NCBI RefSeq assembly: GCF_002358085.1
Contig: NZ_NTJD01000005.1
Span: 62,001 to 126,000, forward strand
DNA: 64,000 bases
Direction: 5' to 3'
Source of the DNA: Pseudothioclava arenosa
Lineage (GTDB): Bacteria > Pseudomonadota > Alphaproteobacteria > Rhodobacterales > Rhodobacteraceae
In this document: in pieces, positions 51,520-62,635 of the stretch
Layout: every line of letters begins with the position of its first letter
How positions within the stretch are numbered: position 1 is the first letter of the stretch
Translations under genes and position numbers: made by a program
The notes under the pieces: model-generated
Database searches by the model: none
The model's input: only the letters and a program-made list of their open reading frames with translations
What the model was told of the DNA's origin: nothing

Positions 51520-51957
51520 ATGAACTATCCGGTTCAGCGCGTGACCTTGATTACGCTGGGCGTCGAAAGCCTGCCCCGCGCGCGGGCCTTTTACGAGGCT
51601 TTGGGCTGGGTTGCGACCCAGGCGCAAGAGGGCGTCGTGTTCTTCCAGATGCACGGGGCGGTGCTGGGCCTCTTTGGCCGCGCCGATCTGGCCGCCGATC
51701 AGGGGCGCCCGGACGCAAACCTCGGCACCGGCGCGATGACGCTCGCCCAGAACTTCGACACCGAAGCCGATGTCGACGCCGCCTATGCCGCCGCGCTGGC
51801 GGCCGGGGCGCAGCCCCTGAAGGCGCCGGAAAAGGTGTTCTGGGGTGGCTATTCTGGCTATTTCGCCGACCCCGACGGCCATGTCTGGGAGCTCGCGATG
51901 AACCCGTTCTGGCCGCTCGCGAAAGACGGCTCGCTGACCCTTCCGTCGCAGGCGTAA
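51520..51957 (+). CDS. VOC-fold (glyoxalase-like) protein
   Basis: This 145-residue protein has two beta-alpha-beta-beta-beta modules: VTLITLGVESLPRARAFYEALGW in the first and GGYSGYFADPDGHVWELAMNPFW in the second, the latter typical of the vicinal oxygen chelate superfamily. The usual Glu/His metal ligands are only partly clear. Members include dioxygenases, glyoxalases and resistance proteins; the role here is unknown. It starts immediately after recF (no spacer), inserted between recF and gyrB. Confidence 0.82.
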   Translation: MNYPVQRVTLITLGVESLPRARAFYEALGWVATQAQEGVVFFQMHGAVLGLFGRADLAADQGRPDANLGTGAMTLAQNFDTEADVDAAYAAALAAGAQPLKAPEKVFWGGYSGYFADPDGHVWELAMNPFWPLAKDGSLTLPSQA

Positions 51958-51982
51958 TCCTACCAAATATTGTGTCTGAGGC

Positions 51983-54490
<2,508 letters not shown>

Positions 54491-54504
54491 GGCCCGCGAC
54501 ACCA

Positions 54505-54544
54505 CCAAAGCCCCGGTCGGCACCCGCCACCGGGGCTTTTTTCT
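54505..54544 (+). terminator. gyrB terminator
   Basis: The 11-bp stem AAAGCCCCGGT (54507-54517) / ACCGGGGCTTT (54529-54539) is followed by TTTCTT. A classic Rho-independent signal. Confidence 0.93.
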
Positions 54545-54561
54545 TGGCGAACTCTGCCCTC

Positions 54562-54604
54562 TTGACGCGGCCCGGTGCATTTTGTTAGTGGTCACTCACT
54601 TACT
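54562..54604 (+). promoter_or_regulatory. Promoter and operator of the TetR-ABC exporter operon
   Basis: TTGACG (54562-54567) and TTAGTG (54585-54590) are 17 bases apart. GTTAGTGGTCACTCACTTAC (54584-54603) overlaps the -10 box and contains the dyad AGTG-GT-CACT followed by another CACT half site. Binding of the adjacent TetR protein here would block transcription of the whole operon. Confidence 0.65.
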
Positions 54605-54616
54605 TATGGAGTCACC

Positions 54617-55216
54617 ATGCGCAAACGGGCCGAGCTTCGCAAAGCCGAGATCGTCCAGACGGTTCTGGACCTTGCCGACCAGATCGGGCCGGACCGCGTG
54701 ACCACCAATGCCGTCGCGGGCGAGATCGACGTGACGCAGGCCGCGCTGTTCCGGCATTTCCCCAGCAAGGCGACGCTCTGGCAGTCAGTGGCCGAGCAGC
54801 TCGCCGAGACAATGGCCGCCGCCTGGGAGGCCGCCCTGCAAGGCGCAGACGGCCCGGAGGCCCGCATCCTGGCCCTGATCGGCGCGCAGCTTTCGCAGAT
54901 CGAGGCCACACCCGCGCTGCCGATGCTGCTGTTCTCGCGTGAACTGAACGTCGAAAACGACGCGCTGCGCGGGGTCTTCCGCACGCAGCTCGCGCGCTTT
55001 CACGCCCTGCTGTTGGCCGAGGTCGATCAGGCCCAAAAACAGGCTCTGTTCCGGCCTGATATTCCTGCCGATGACGTTGTCGTGCTGCTGACCTCGCTGG
55101 TTCAGGGCGTGGCAATCCGCTGGGCCTTGGGCAAGCGCGACTTTTCACTTCTCGATACGGGGCTGCGCCTGCTGAACGCACAGCTCCGCCTGCTTTCGAC
55201 CGACGAAAGGATCTGA
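54617..55216 (+). CDS. TetR/AcrR family transcriptional regulator
   Basis: This protein of about 199 residues has the N-terminal helix-turn-helix VTTNAVAGEIDVTQAALFRHFPSKATLWQSVAEQL (about 30-65), followed by a helical ligand-binding domain. It probably represses its own operon, which encodes an ABC exporter, and is released by an exported compound. ATG 54617 is used since GGAG lies 6 bases upstream and the family starts just before the HTH. The exporter adaptor gene begins 4 bases after its stop. Confidence 0.87.
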   Translation: MRKRAELRKAEIVQTVLDLADQIGPDRVTTNAVAGEIDVTQAALFRHFPSKATLWQSVAEQLAETMAAAWEAALQGADGPEARILALIGAQLSQIEATPALPMLLFSRELNVENDALRGVFRTQLARFHALLLAEVDQAQKQALFRPDIPADDVVVLLTSLVQGVAIRWALGKRDFSLLDTGLRLLNAQLRLLSTDERI

Positions 55217-55220
55217 CCTG

Positions 55221-56369
55221 ATGCGCCGGAAATGGATCTATGCGACCCTGCTTGGGGCAGGAATTGCGGCGGGGGCCTTTGCACTTAGCCATCGCCCGCT
55301 GAGCGTCTCGGTCATCGCCCCCGAGACCGACGTGCCGCTGCGCCTGTATGGGCTGGGCACGGTCGAGGCACGGGTGTTGAGCAAGGCAGGGTTCGACTTG
55401 GCCGGAACGCTTGAGGCGCTTTTGGCCGATGCAGGCGACACGGTGAGCGCGGGCCAAGCCCTCGCGCGGCTCCATTCCGCCGAACAAGAGGCCCGTGTCG
55501 CCCGCGCCGAACAGGCCGTTCTGGCCGCCGAAGCCGCCCGCGCCAAGGCAGAAGCTGCGATCCCACGCGCCGAGGCGGTTCTGGCGCAATCCGAGGCTGC
55601 CAACCGTCGGCAGCAGGAATTGGCCAGAACAGACACTATTTCAGCCCAAAAAGCCGAAGAAGCGCAACGGGACCTTGATGTCGCCACCGCCGATCTGGCG
55701 ATTGCGCGCGCGGATGTTGCCGTGCTTCAGGCGCAGCTTGAGGACGCCCGCGCATCCCTGCGGCTCGAACAGGCGCTCTTGCAGAAATACACGCTCAGCG
55801 CGCCCTATGACGCGCGCATCGTGACCCGCCACGCCGAGGCTGGCGCGGCGGTCAAATCCGGCGACACGGTGTTCACGCTGATCGACCCCGGCTCGATCTG
55901 GATTCAGGCCTATATCGACGAGGAACGCGCCGGGCAGATCGCGCTGGAGCAAAGCGGCGAAATCCGCCTGCGTTCCCACCCGCAAGAGACATTCTCGGGT
56001 CGTGTCGTGCGGATCGGGCTCGAAAGCGACCGCGTGAACGAAGAGCGCAAGATCTGGCTGCACTGCACCGACTGCCCCACCGAGATGTATCTGGGCGAAC
56101 AGGCCGAGGTGCGCGTGCTGACCGGCCAGCGCGACCGGGCGCTGATGGTTCCGCAGATCGCGATCCGTGGCTTTGATGGCCAAAGCGGCCGCGTCTGGAT
56201 CGTGAAGGACGGCAAGCTGGCCGAGGCGACCCTGAGCTTTGGCGCAGGCGATGACCGGGGCCGTGTCGAGGTCGTCAATGGCCTGCCGGATGGCGCAGCA
56301 ATCGTCTCTAATCCACCTAAAAACGTAGAAATCGGCCGTGCCGTCCGGGTCGAAACGGGGGCCGAATGA
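55221..56369 (+). CDS. HlyD/DevB-like periplasmic adaptor of ABC exporter
   Basis: This 382-residue membrane-fusion protein has an N-terminal membrane anchor (about 5-22), a lipoyl half (AGDTVSAGQALARLHSAE), a long coiled-coil hairpin rich in Ala, Glu and Arg (about 85-190), the second lipoyl part (YTLSAPYDARIVTRHAEAGAAVKSGDTVFTLIDPGSIWI), and a C-terminal beta-barrel. It links the inner-membrane transporter to an outer-membrane channel. It overlaps the permease gene by 4 bases (ATGA). Confidence 0.9.
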   Translation: MRRKWIYATLLGAGIAAGAFALSHRPLSVSVIAPETDVPLRLYGLGTVEARVLSKAGFDLAGTLEALLADAGDTVSAGQALARLHSAEQEARVARAEQAVLAAEAARAKAEAAIPRAEAVLAQSEAANRRQQELARTDTISAQKAEEAQRDLDVATADLAIARADVAVLQAQLEDARASLRLEQALLQKYTLSAPYDARIVTRHAEAGAAVKSGDTVFTLIDPGSIWIQAYIDEERAGQIALEQSGEIRLRSHPQETFSGRVVRIGLESDRVNEERKIWLHCTDCPTEMYLGEQAEVRVLTGQRDRALMVPQIAIRGFDGQSGRVWIVKDGKLAEATLSFGAGDDRGRVEVVNGLPDGAAIVSNPPKNVEIGRAVRVETGAE

Positions 56370-57499
56370 ACCTCGCGCTCAAGGATATCCGGCACAGCCT
56401 GTTCCGCTTTGTGCTGACCTGTTTCGGGCTGGGCCTGCTGATGACGGTCGTGCTGGCAATGATCGGGATCTACAACGGGCTGGTGGCCGATGCGCTGGCG
56501 ATCGTGAAGGCGCCCGAGGCCGAGCTTTGGGTCGTCGAGGCGGGCACGCAGGGCCCCTTTGCCGAGGCCTCCAGCATCCCCGCCGACACCCGCGACGCGG
56601 TGGCGCGCCTGCCCGGCATCGCCGCCTCGGGCGCGATCACCTATCAGACGCTGGAAACCGAGAGCGCGGGCAAGGCGCTGCGGCTTTATGTGATCGGCTA
56701 TGAAACCGGGCGCCTTGGCGGGCCGTCGCACCTGATTGCGGGCCGCGAGATCGGCACCAGCCATTTCGAGGCCGTCGCCGACCGCAAGACGGGGCTTGTT
56801 CCGGGCGACACGATCCGGCTGGGCCGCGACCGCTTCACCGTCGTCGGGCTGACCGAAGAGGCGATGAATTCGGGCGGTGACCCCGCGATCTTCGTGACGT
56901 TGGCCGACGCGATTGCCCTTCAGACCGAGATCGCCCCCGCGGCCGAGCGGGTCCGGGCCGCGCGCGGCGCCACGCCGCCCAGCGCCAACAACGTTGCCGC
57001 CGTAATCGCACGGCTTGAACCCGACGCGGATGTCGAGTTGGTCGCCGCCACGATCCGGCAGTGGAAACACCTCTCGGCGCTCAGCCAATCCGATCAGGAA
57101 AACCTGCTTCTGGCCTCGGTGGTGGACCGTGCACGGCGCCAGATCGGCCTGTTCCTCGGCATCCTGCTGAGCGTCTCGGCGGTCGTGATCGCGCTCATCA
57201 TCTACACGATGACGATGGAAAAGCTGAAACAGATCGCCACGCTCAAGCTGATCGGCGCACCCGACCGCACGATCCTTGGCCTGATCGTGCAGCAGGCGCT
57301 GATCCTTGGTGGCTCGGGCTGGGGGATCGGGCTGACGCTGATCTTGCTGGTGAAAGACAACTTCCCCCGCCGCGTGCTGCTGGAACCGATGAACGCCGCC
57401 GTTCTGGCCGGGATCATCGTCGTCGTCTGCCTCGTCGCCTCGGGGCTGGGAATCCGCGCCGCGCTCAAGGTCGATCCGGCCACCGCATTGGGAGGCTGA
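56366..57499 (+). CDS. ABC transporter permease, FtsX/DevC-like
   Basis: This 377-residue protein has one N-terminal membrane segment (about 10-32), a large periplasmic domain (about 40-250), and three C-terminal segments in the FtsX-type block (GLFLGILLSVSAVVIALIIYTMTMEKLKQIATLKLIGAPDRTI). This topology matches MacB/DevC exporters. It acts with the adjacent adaptor and ATPase; the substrate is unknown. One base separates it from the ATPase gene. Confidence 0.88.
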   Translation: MNLALKDIRHSLFRFVLTCFGLGLLMTVVLAMIGIYNGLVADALAIVKAPEAELWVVEAGTQGPFAEASSIPADTRDAVARLPGIAASGAITYQTLETESAGKALRLYVIGYETGRLGGPSHLIAGREIGTSHFEAVADRKTGLVPGDTIRLGRDRFTVVGLTEEAMNSGGDPAIFVTLADAIALQTEIAPAAERVRAARGATPPSANNVAAVIARLEPDADVELVAATIRQWKHLSALSQSDQENLLLASVVDRARRQIGLFLGILLSVSAVVIALIIYTMTMEKLKQIATLKLIGAPDRTILGLIVQQALILGGSGWGIGLTLILLVKDNFPRRVLLEPMNAAVLAGIIVVVCLVASGLGIRAALKVDPATALGG

Positions 57500-57500
57500 G

Positions 57501-58199
57501 ATGGCCATCGGAGACCTTCTGATCGACGTGCAACAGGTTGCCAAGCATTACGGCGAGGGAGAAACCCGCGTCGATGCGCTGCGCGAGGTGAACCTGCAGG
57601 TCCATGCGGGCGAGGTGATCGCGCTGCTCGGGCCGTCGGGGTCGGGCAAGACGACGCTGCTCAATATCATCGGCTGCATCGTGGCGCCGTCGACCGGGCG
57701 CGTCGAGCTGGATGGCGAGCCGGTGTTTGACGGGCATTGGCTGCGCGGCGATCTGCGCAAGCTGCGGCTCGATAAGATCGGCTTTATTTTTCAGGCGCAT
57801 AACCTCTTGCCCTTCCTGACCGCCGAAGAAAATGTCTCGGTCGTTCTGGATCTGGCCGGGCAATCGCAGGCAGTGGGCAAGGCCCGGGCGCGCGAATTGC
57901 TGGATTACCTCGAGGTCGGGCATCGCGCGCCGGTGAAGCCGTCGCATCTGTCGGGCGGCGAGGCGCAGCGCGTCGCGATTGCCCGCGCGCTGGCGAACCG
58001 CCCGCGGATCATCCTGGCCGATGAGCCGACCGCCGCGCTGGATAGCAAGCGCGCGCAGCTGGTGATGGACCTGTTGCGCAAGCTCGCCGCCGAGCAAGAG
58101 GCCTGCATCGTCACCGTCACCCATGACGAAAAGATCTTTGATCGCTTCGACCGGCTGATCCATCTGCGCGATGGCCGGCTGGAGGATGCCGGCGCCTGA
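57501..58199 (+). CDS. ABC transporter ATP-binding protein, MacB/LolD/DevA-like
   Basis: This 232-residue ATPase has Walker A LLGPSGSGKTTLLNIIGC (about 38-55), the Q-loop FIFQAHNLLPFLT, the signature LSGGEAQRVAIARAL (about 150), Walker B IILADEPTAALDS, and the H-loop VTHD. It powers the adjacent permease and adaptor. Gene order TetR-adaptor-permease-ATPase is a complete DevBCA-like exporter, missing only an outer-membrane channel. Confidence 0.93.
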   Translation: MAIGDLLIDVQQVAKHYGEGETRVDALREVNLQVHAGEVIALLGPSGSGKTTLLNIIGCIVAPSTGRVELDGEPVFDGHWLRGDLRKLRLDKIGFIFQAHNLLPFLTAEENVSVVLDLAGQSQAVGKARARELLDYLEVGHRAPVKPSHLSGGEAQRVAIARALANRPRIILADEPTAALDSKRAQLVMDLLRKLAAEQEACIVTVTHDEKIFDRFDRLIHLRDGRLEDAGA

Positions 58200-58229
58200 C
58201 CCGCCCAAGCCGTTGATTTCGGGCCTCCC

Positions 58230-59087
58230 ATGCGCGAAGAAGGGGCAAAGGGGGCAGTCGTGTATCGGGTTTTTCACTTTGCCAGCGGGCTTTGGAACCG
58301 CTTGCTGATCAGCAATATCAGCCTGATTTCGGCAGGGGTCGCGTTCTACGCGATGCTGGCGCTGTTTCCCGGCCTGACCGCGACGATCGCGATCTGGAGC
58401 TCGGTCGCCGACCCCACGATCATCTCGACCTATCTTGAGGTGGCCGACGATTTCATGCCCCCCGAGGCCTTCGAGATCGTGCAAAGCCAGATCCTCGCGT
58501 TGCTCGCCATGCCGAAAAGCGCGTTCAGCATCAGCACGCTGGTCTCGATCGCGGTTGCGCTGTTCTCGGCGCGAGCGGGCGTGGGGGCGCTGATCCTCGG
58601 GCTGAACGTGATCCACGGCACCCGGCCCCGCACGACGCTGGCCAGTTTTCTGATTGGCATAGTGATGACGCTGGCGCTGGTGGGCGTGATGCTGGTCGCA
58701 TTGGCGACGGTGGTTCTGGCACCGATCCTGATCAATCTCTTGCCGTTCCATGCGCTTGGTGGCTGGCTGATGTCGGGCCTGCCCTGGATCGGGATGCTTC
58801 TGCTTCTCCTGACGGCTCTGGGCATCCTCTATCGCTATGGTCCGAACGCCGAATTCGGGCGCGATCCGATCCTGTCGATCGGCTCGCTCGTCGCCACCCT
58901 GGTCTGGAGCCTCGCCTCGCTGAGCCTGACCTACTACCTCGCGAATTTCGCGTCCTACAACAAGGTTTACGGCTCGATCGGGGCGGTGATCGCGCTCCTG
59001 ATGTGGCTCTATGTCAGCGCGTTTTCGATCCTGCTCGGCGCGGCCGTAAATGCCGAATGGGCCGAGCGGCGGCGCGACCCTCAGTAG
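58230..59087 (+). CDS. YihY/BrkB family inner-membrane protein
   Basis: This protein of up to 285 residues has about six membrane segments and the family motifs ISLISAGVAFYAMLALFPGLTATIAIWS near the N terminus and NKVYGSIGAVIALLMWLYVSAFSILLGAAVNAEWAE near the C terminus. The family was once called ribonuclease BN by mistake; its function remains unclear. GTG 58260, preceded by AGGGGG, may be the true start rather than ATG 58230. It follows the exporter operon by 30 bases and overlaps tamB tail to tail by 7 bases. Confidence 0.85.
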   Translation: MREEGAKGAVVYRVFHFASGLWNRLLISNISLISAGVAFYAMLALFPGLTATIAIWSSVADPTIISTYLEVADDFMPPEAFEIVQSQILALLAMPKSAFSISTLVSIAVALFSARAGVGALILGLNVIHGTRPRTTLASFLIGIVMTLALVGVMLVALATVVLAPILINLLPFHALGGWLMSGLPWIGMLLLLLTALGILYRYGPNAEFGRDPILSIGSLVATLVWSLASLSLTYYLANFASYNKVYGSIGAVIALLMWLYVSAFSILLGAAVNAEWAERRRDPQ

Positions 59088-62000
59088 TCTTTCTCAAAGA
59101 AGATCCCGATCCCGGTCTCGCCCTCGGCGGTCACCGAGCCGCGCGCCGTCAGGTTCGGCGTCAGATCGAGGTTCAGGTTGATCTCGGTCTTGCCCTGACT
59201 GTCGATCGCCACGTCGGTATAGAGATTATCCGAGATATATTTCCCCGCACGCACCGTCGCGGCGCCGGATTCGTCGGTGCTCACGTCAAGATCATCAAGG
59301 CCGGTGGTTTCGCGCAGCTTGTTGATGATGCCACCACCGCCCTTGCCCGCGAGCGTCGCCACCGCCGCCGCCAGCTGCGCGGCCTGCAAGGGCGACAGGT
59401 TGGTCAGGCCCCGGTCAAACAACAGCCGCGCCAAGACCTCTTCCTCGGGCAGTTCAGGCACCGAGGTGAAGGTGATCTCGGGCTCGCTGGCCGGGCCTTC
59501 GATGGCAACCGTCGTGGCATAGTCCGATTGCTTCGTCGTCGCGGCGAAAGAGATCCACGGCATCAACGCGCCCTGAAGCGCAATTCGACCCTCATCCAGC
59601 ACAAAACGCTTGCCCAGAATGTCGAGACGCCCGCGGATCAGGTTGAACTCGCCCAGCGGGATCACGTTATTCGTGCTGCCAGTAACCGAAAGCGCGCCGC
59701 CCAACTCGGCATCAAGCCCACGGCCCCGCACAAAGATCGCACGCTCGGAGGAAATCGTCACATCCAGCGGAAAATCGGCCCCGGTACCGCGCGTTTCGGC
59801 CTGCGCCAAGAGCCCCGCCTTGCGGCGCGTTTCATGCACCGAGGCGGGCTCGGCAATATGGGTGATCTCAGGGATCGCGCTGGCCCCGCCAAGCCCCGAA
59901 GACGGCACTTGCAGCTCTGTCTCGGAAAGGGTCAGAGCGCCCGAAATCCGCGCGCCGCCCATCAGGGGGCCGCTGATGTCGACCGCGCCGCTCACGCGGG
60001 AATCGTAAAGCTCGGGGTCGCGGAACCGCGCGCGATCGAAGGTGATTTGCAGATCGCCCGAATAGGGCGAGGCAAGCGCCACACGACCTCCCAGAGCCAC
60101 GCGACCGCCCGCCTCCATCGCGCCATCAGCATTGACCTGCGCCTGCCCGGAGGCCAGCTGCACATCCACGCCCAGATCCTTCATCGAAAGGCCAAGGTTC
60201 GGCGCCACAACCACCGCCTGGCTCAAGCCGACCTGCCCGGAAAGCGACGACACCGCGAAGGGGCCATCAAGGCGCAGATCAAAGCTCAGCGGACCGTTGA
60301 TCGAGCGCGGCGCGATAAAGGCATTGAGCAACGCCGACTGGCTCTGCCCCGAGATCGACAGGTCGCCGCCAGACAAATCGGGCCGTAACAGACCCGAAAC
60401 GCGCGCCTGCGTACCCCCCGGGCCCGAGCCATCCAACGCAAGCTGATAGCCGGCCTCGACATCGGCAAGCGTGCCGTCGATCGTGGCCGGGCCGGGGAAG
60501 CTCGGCGCCAGAACGGCCATGTTCACGAGCCGCCCCGAAAGCGCGAGCTTGCGGCTGCCCTCTCCGTCGGCCGCGCTTGCCTGCACATCGAGTTGCGTGG
60601 TCTCAAGCCGCGCCGCCGTGATCGCCACACGATCCTTCGCGATTTGCAGATCAAGGCTGGCGATCGCGCGACCGCCTAGCAGCTGGTGCAGCTCCGGCTG
60701 TTGCGCGCTCAGGTTCGAGCCCGCCAGATCGAGGGACAGCTGTCCCTCAAGGCCTGCGCCTTCAAACGTCAGATCCCCGTCAACCTGCCCACCGAACCCA
60801 ATGCCCATCCGCGCCAGATCCGGCAGGCGTGCCTGCGCCGTCATCCAGCTTTGCTCGGAATTCAGATGCCCGGAGCCCGCGAAATGCAGGCCCTCGGCGC
60901 TCAGCTCCAGATCCTGCACCGAGATCCCATCCTGATCGCGCCGCATCCGGCCCGTCAGCAGGGTCTCACCGGTCAGCAGCGGATCGACCTGCACCTGCCC
61001 GATCGCCAGATCCTGCGCGACCAGATCGAAACCGGTGTCGAACGCACCGGTCAGAACGGTGAACTGCCCCTCAAGCGCGCCGCTGATCGCGCCCGCCAAG
61101 GGCCGCCCGGCCAGAGCCGAAAGCCGCGACAGATCGTCGATCCGGGGCTTCAGCAGCCCCTCAATCCGCAGCCCCTCGGTCGGGTCCATCACGCGCGCAT
61201 CAAGCCCCAGCCCATAGCCCTGACCGGTCAGCGAAAAGCCCGACAGGCGCAACGGCGTGCCCTTGGCCCAGCTGAACCGACCATGGCCACTCAGAAACGG
61301 GCCCAGCGCCTCGGCCAGCGCGGCATCGCGGCTTTGCACCCCGCCCAGCATCACCGAGACGGTGCCGCCCAAGCTCGGCATGGTTTGCGACTGGCGAATG
61401 CGGCCCGAGCCGGACAGCCGCGCGGCAACGGCCGAAACAACCGGACCCTGCAGCCCGATCACCTGACCGTCGAGGTTCCAGGCCTCATCCTCCGCGGCAT
61501 CGTAATCAAAGCGCAGCGTCGCGCGACGCAGGGTCGTGCCTTCGCCCGCGAAGGGCAGCGGCACATCCCCGCCATCGGGCAGCGCGATACGCAGGTTCAG
61601 ATCGGCGCGCTCGGGCAACCCGCCCGGGTTCAGAACCGCCTGACCGGTCAGATCAAAGGCATTCGTCGTCAGATCCAGCGCCGAAAGCTCCATCCGGCCC
61701 GTCGCGGCACGCTTGCCTTCGGCCAAAACAGAGACTGTTTCGCCAAAAAACGGCCGATATTCCGCCGGGAACAGGGGCGCGAGGTTCCCCTCCAGATTGG
61801 CCGAAAAACGGCTCGATCCGGGCGTGTCCGGGCCGGCAAGCTGCAGCGCCACGGAACCGCCCAGCCGCCGCTGCCCATCGGTCGAGAGCACGATATCGGC
61901 TTTGTAATCTTCAAGCGGTGCGTCGCCCGCGATGGCCAGCGTGATCGCCGGCGCGCCGGGCAGCCCCAGCAGTTGCGAGGCAACCCCGCCCGCGGCCTCA

Positions 62001-62635
62001 TCGAACAACAGGTCAAGCGTGAGCTGCCGCGTCGCATTGGCGAATCCCGCATCAATCGAGATCTGGCCCTTGACCTGATCGGCGCGCAGCGCCTTCAGCC
62101 GCATCATCCCTTCGCCATTCGACAGCGCGATCGAGCCCGACAGCGACGCCGTCACCGCCTGCCCGATCACCGGCGCGCCCAGTTTGATCTGCTTGGCCTG
62201 AATCCGGCCAACCTCAACCGAGACCGGCAGTTCGGGCAGCGAAAACGGGCTTACTTCGGGGCTGGCTGCCTCAGATCCGGCATTCGGCAGGCGCGGCAGG
62301 TCGATTTCATCGGCGGAAAGCTCTCCGATCTGAATCCGCCCCGACAAGAGCGCGCCGCGCTCCCAGGCCATCGCGCCCTTGCGGATCGTGATCCAGACGC
62401 CATCCGCATCGGCAATTGTCAGCGTGTCGAATGTCGCGCGCGAGGACAGCGCGCCCTCGAACCCCTCAAGCCGGACCGTGACCGTGTCGCTGGAGAGGTT
62501 ATCTTCGATCAGACTGGTCAGGTACGAACGATCCCGCGCCGTTTCCTCGGCACTGACCTCGGGCGTCAGCGCATCCTGCGCGGCAGAAAGCGCCGGCCAG
62601 AGAGACAGAACAAGGATCGCCAAGCCGCGCCGCAT
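59081..62635 (-). CDS. tamB: Translocation and assembly module protein TamB
   Basis: This protein of about 1184 residues has a signal/anchor (MRRGLAILVLSLWPALSAAQ), a very long beta-rich middle with repeating AsmA-like strands, and the C-terminal DUF490 domain with AQLAAAVATLAGKGGGGIINKLRETTGLDDLDV and the end GETGIGIFFEKDY. TamB spans the periplasm and, with TamA, helps insert outer-membrane proteins or move phospholipids. ATG 62635 overlaps the tamA stop (ATGA); the open frame upstream lies inside tamA. Confidence 0.93.
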   Translation of the reverse strand: MRRGLAILVLSLWPALSAAQDALTPEVSAEETARDRSYLTSLIEDNLSSDTVTVRLEGFEGALSSRATFDTLTIADADGVWITIRKGAMAWERGALLSGRIQIGELSADEIDLPRLPNAGSEAASPEVSPFSLPELPVSVEVGRIQAKQIKLGAPVIGQAVTASLSGSIALSNGEGMMRLKALRADQVKGQISIDAGFANATRQLTLDLLFDEAAGGVASQLLGLPGAPAITLAIAGDAPLEDYKADIVLSTDGQRRLGGSVALQLAGPDTPGSSRFSANLEGNLAPLFPAEYRPFFGETVSVLAEGKRAATGRMELSALDLTTNAFDLTGQAVLNPGGLPERADLNLRIALPDGGDVPLPFAGEGTTLRRATLRFDYDAAEDEAWNLDGQVIGLQGPVVSAVAARLSGSGRIRQSQTMPSLGGTVSVMLGGVQSRDAALAEALGPFLSGHGRFSWAKGTPLRLSGFSLTGQGYGLGLDARVMDPTEGLRIEGLLKPRIDDLSRLSALAGRPLAGAISGALEGQFTVLTGAFDTGFDLVAQDLAIGQVQVDPLLTGETLLTGRMRRDQDGISVQDLELSAEGLHFAGSGHLNSEQSWMTAQARLPDLARMGIGFGGQVDGDLTFEGAGLEGQLSLDLAGSNLSAQQPELHQLLGGRAIASLDLQIAKDRVAITAARLETTQLDVQASAADGEGSRKLALSGRLVNMAVLAPSFPGPATIDGTLADVEAGYQLALDGSGPGGTQARVSGLLRPDLSGGDLSISGQSQSALLNAFIAPRSINGPLSFDLRLDGPFAVSSLSGQVGLSQAVVVAPNLGLSMKDLGVDVQLASGQAQVNADGAMEAGGRVALGGRVALASPYSGDLQITFDRARFRDPELYDSRVSGAVDISGPLMGGARISGALTLSETELQVPSSGLGGASAIPEITHIAEPASVHETRRKAGLLAQAETRGTGADFPLDVTISSERAIFVRGRGLDAELGGALSVTGSTNNVIPLGEFNLIRGRLDILGKRFVLDEGRIALQGALMPWISFAATTKQSDYATTVAIEGPASEPEITFTSVPELPEEEVLARLLFDRGLTNLSPLQAAQLAAAVATLAGKGGGGIINKLRETTGLDDLDVSTDESGAATVRAGKYISDNLYTDVAIDSQGKTEINLNLDLTPNLTARGSVTAEGETGIGIFFEKDY

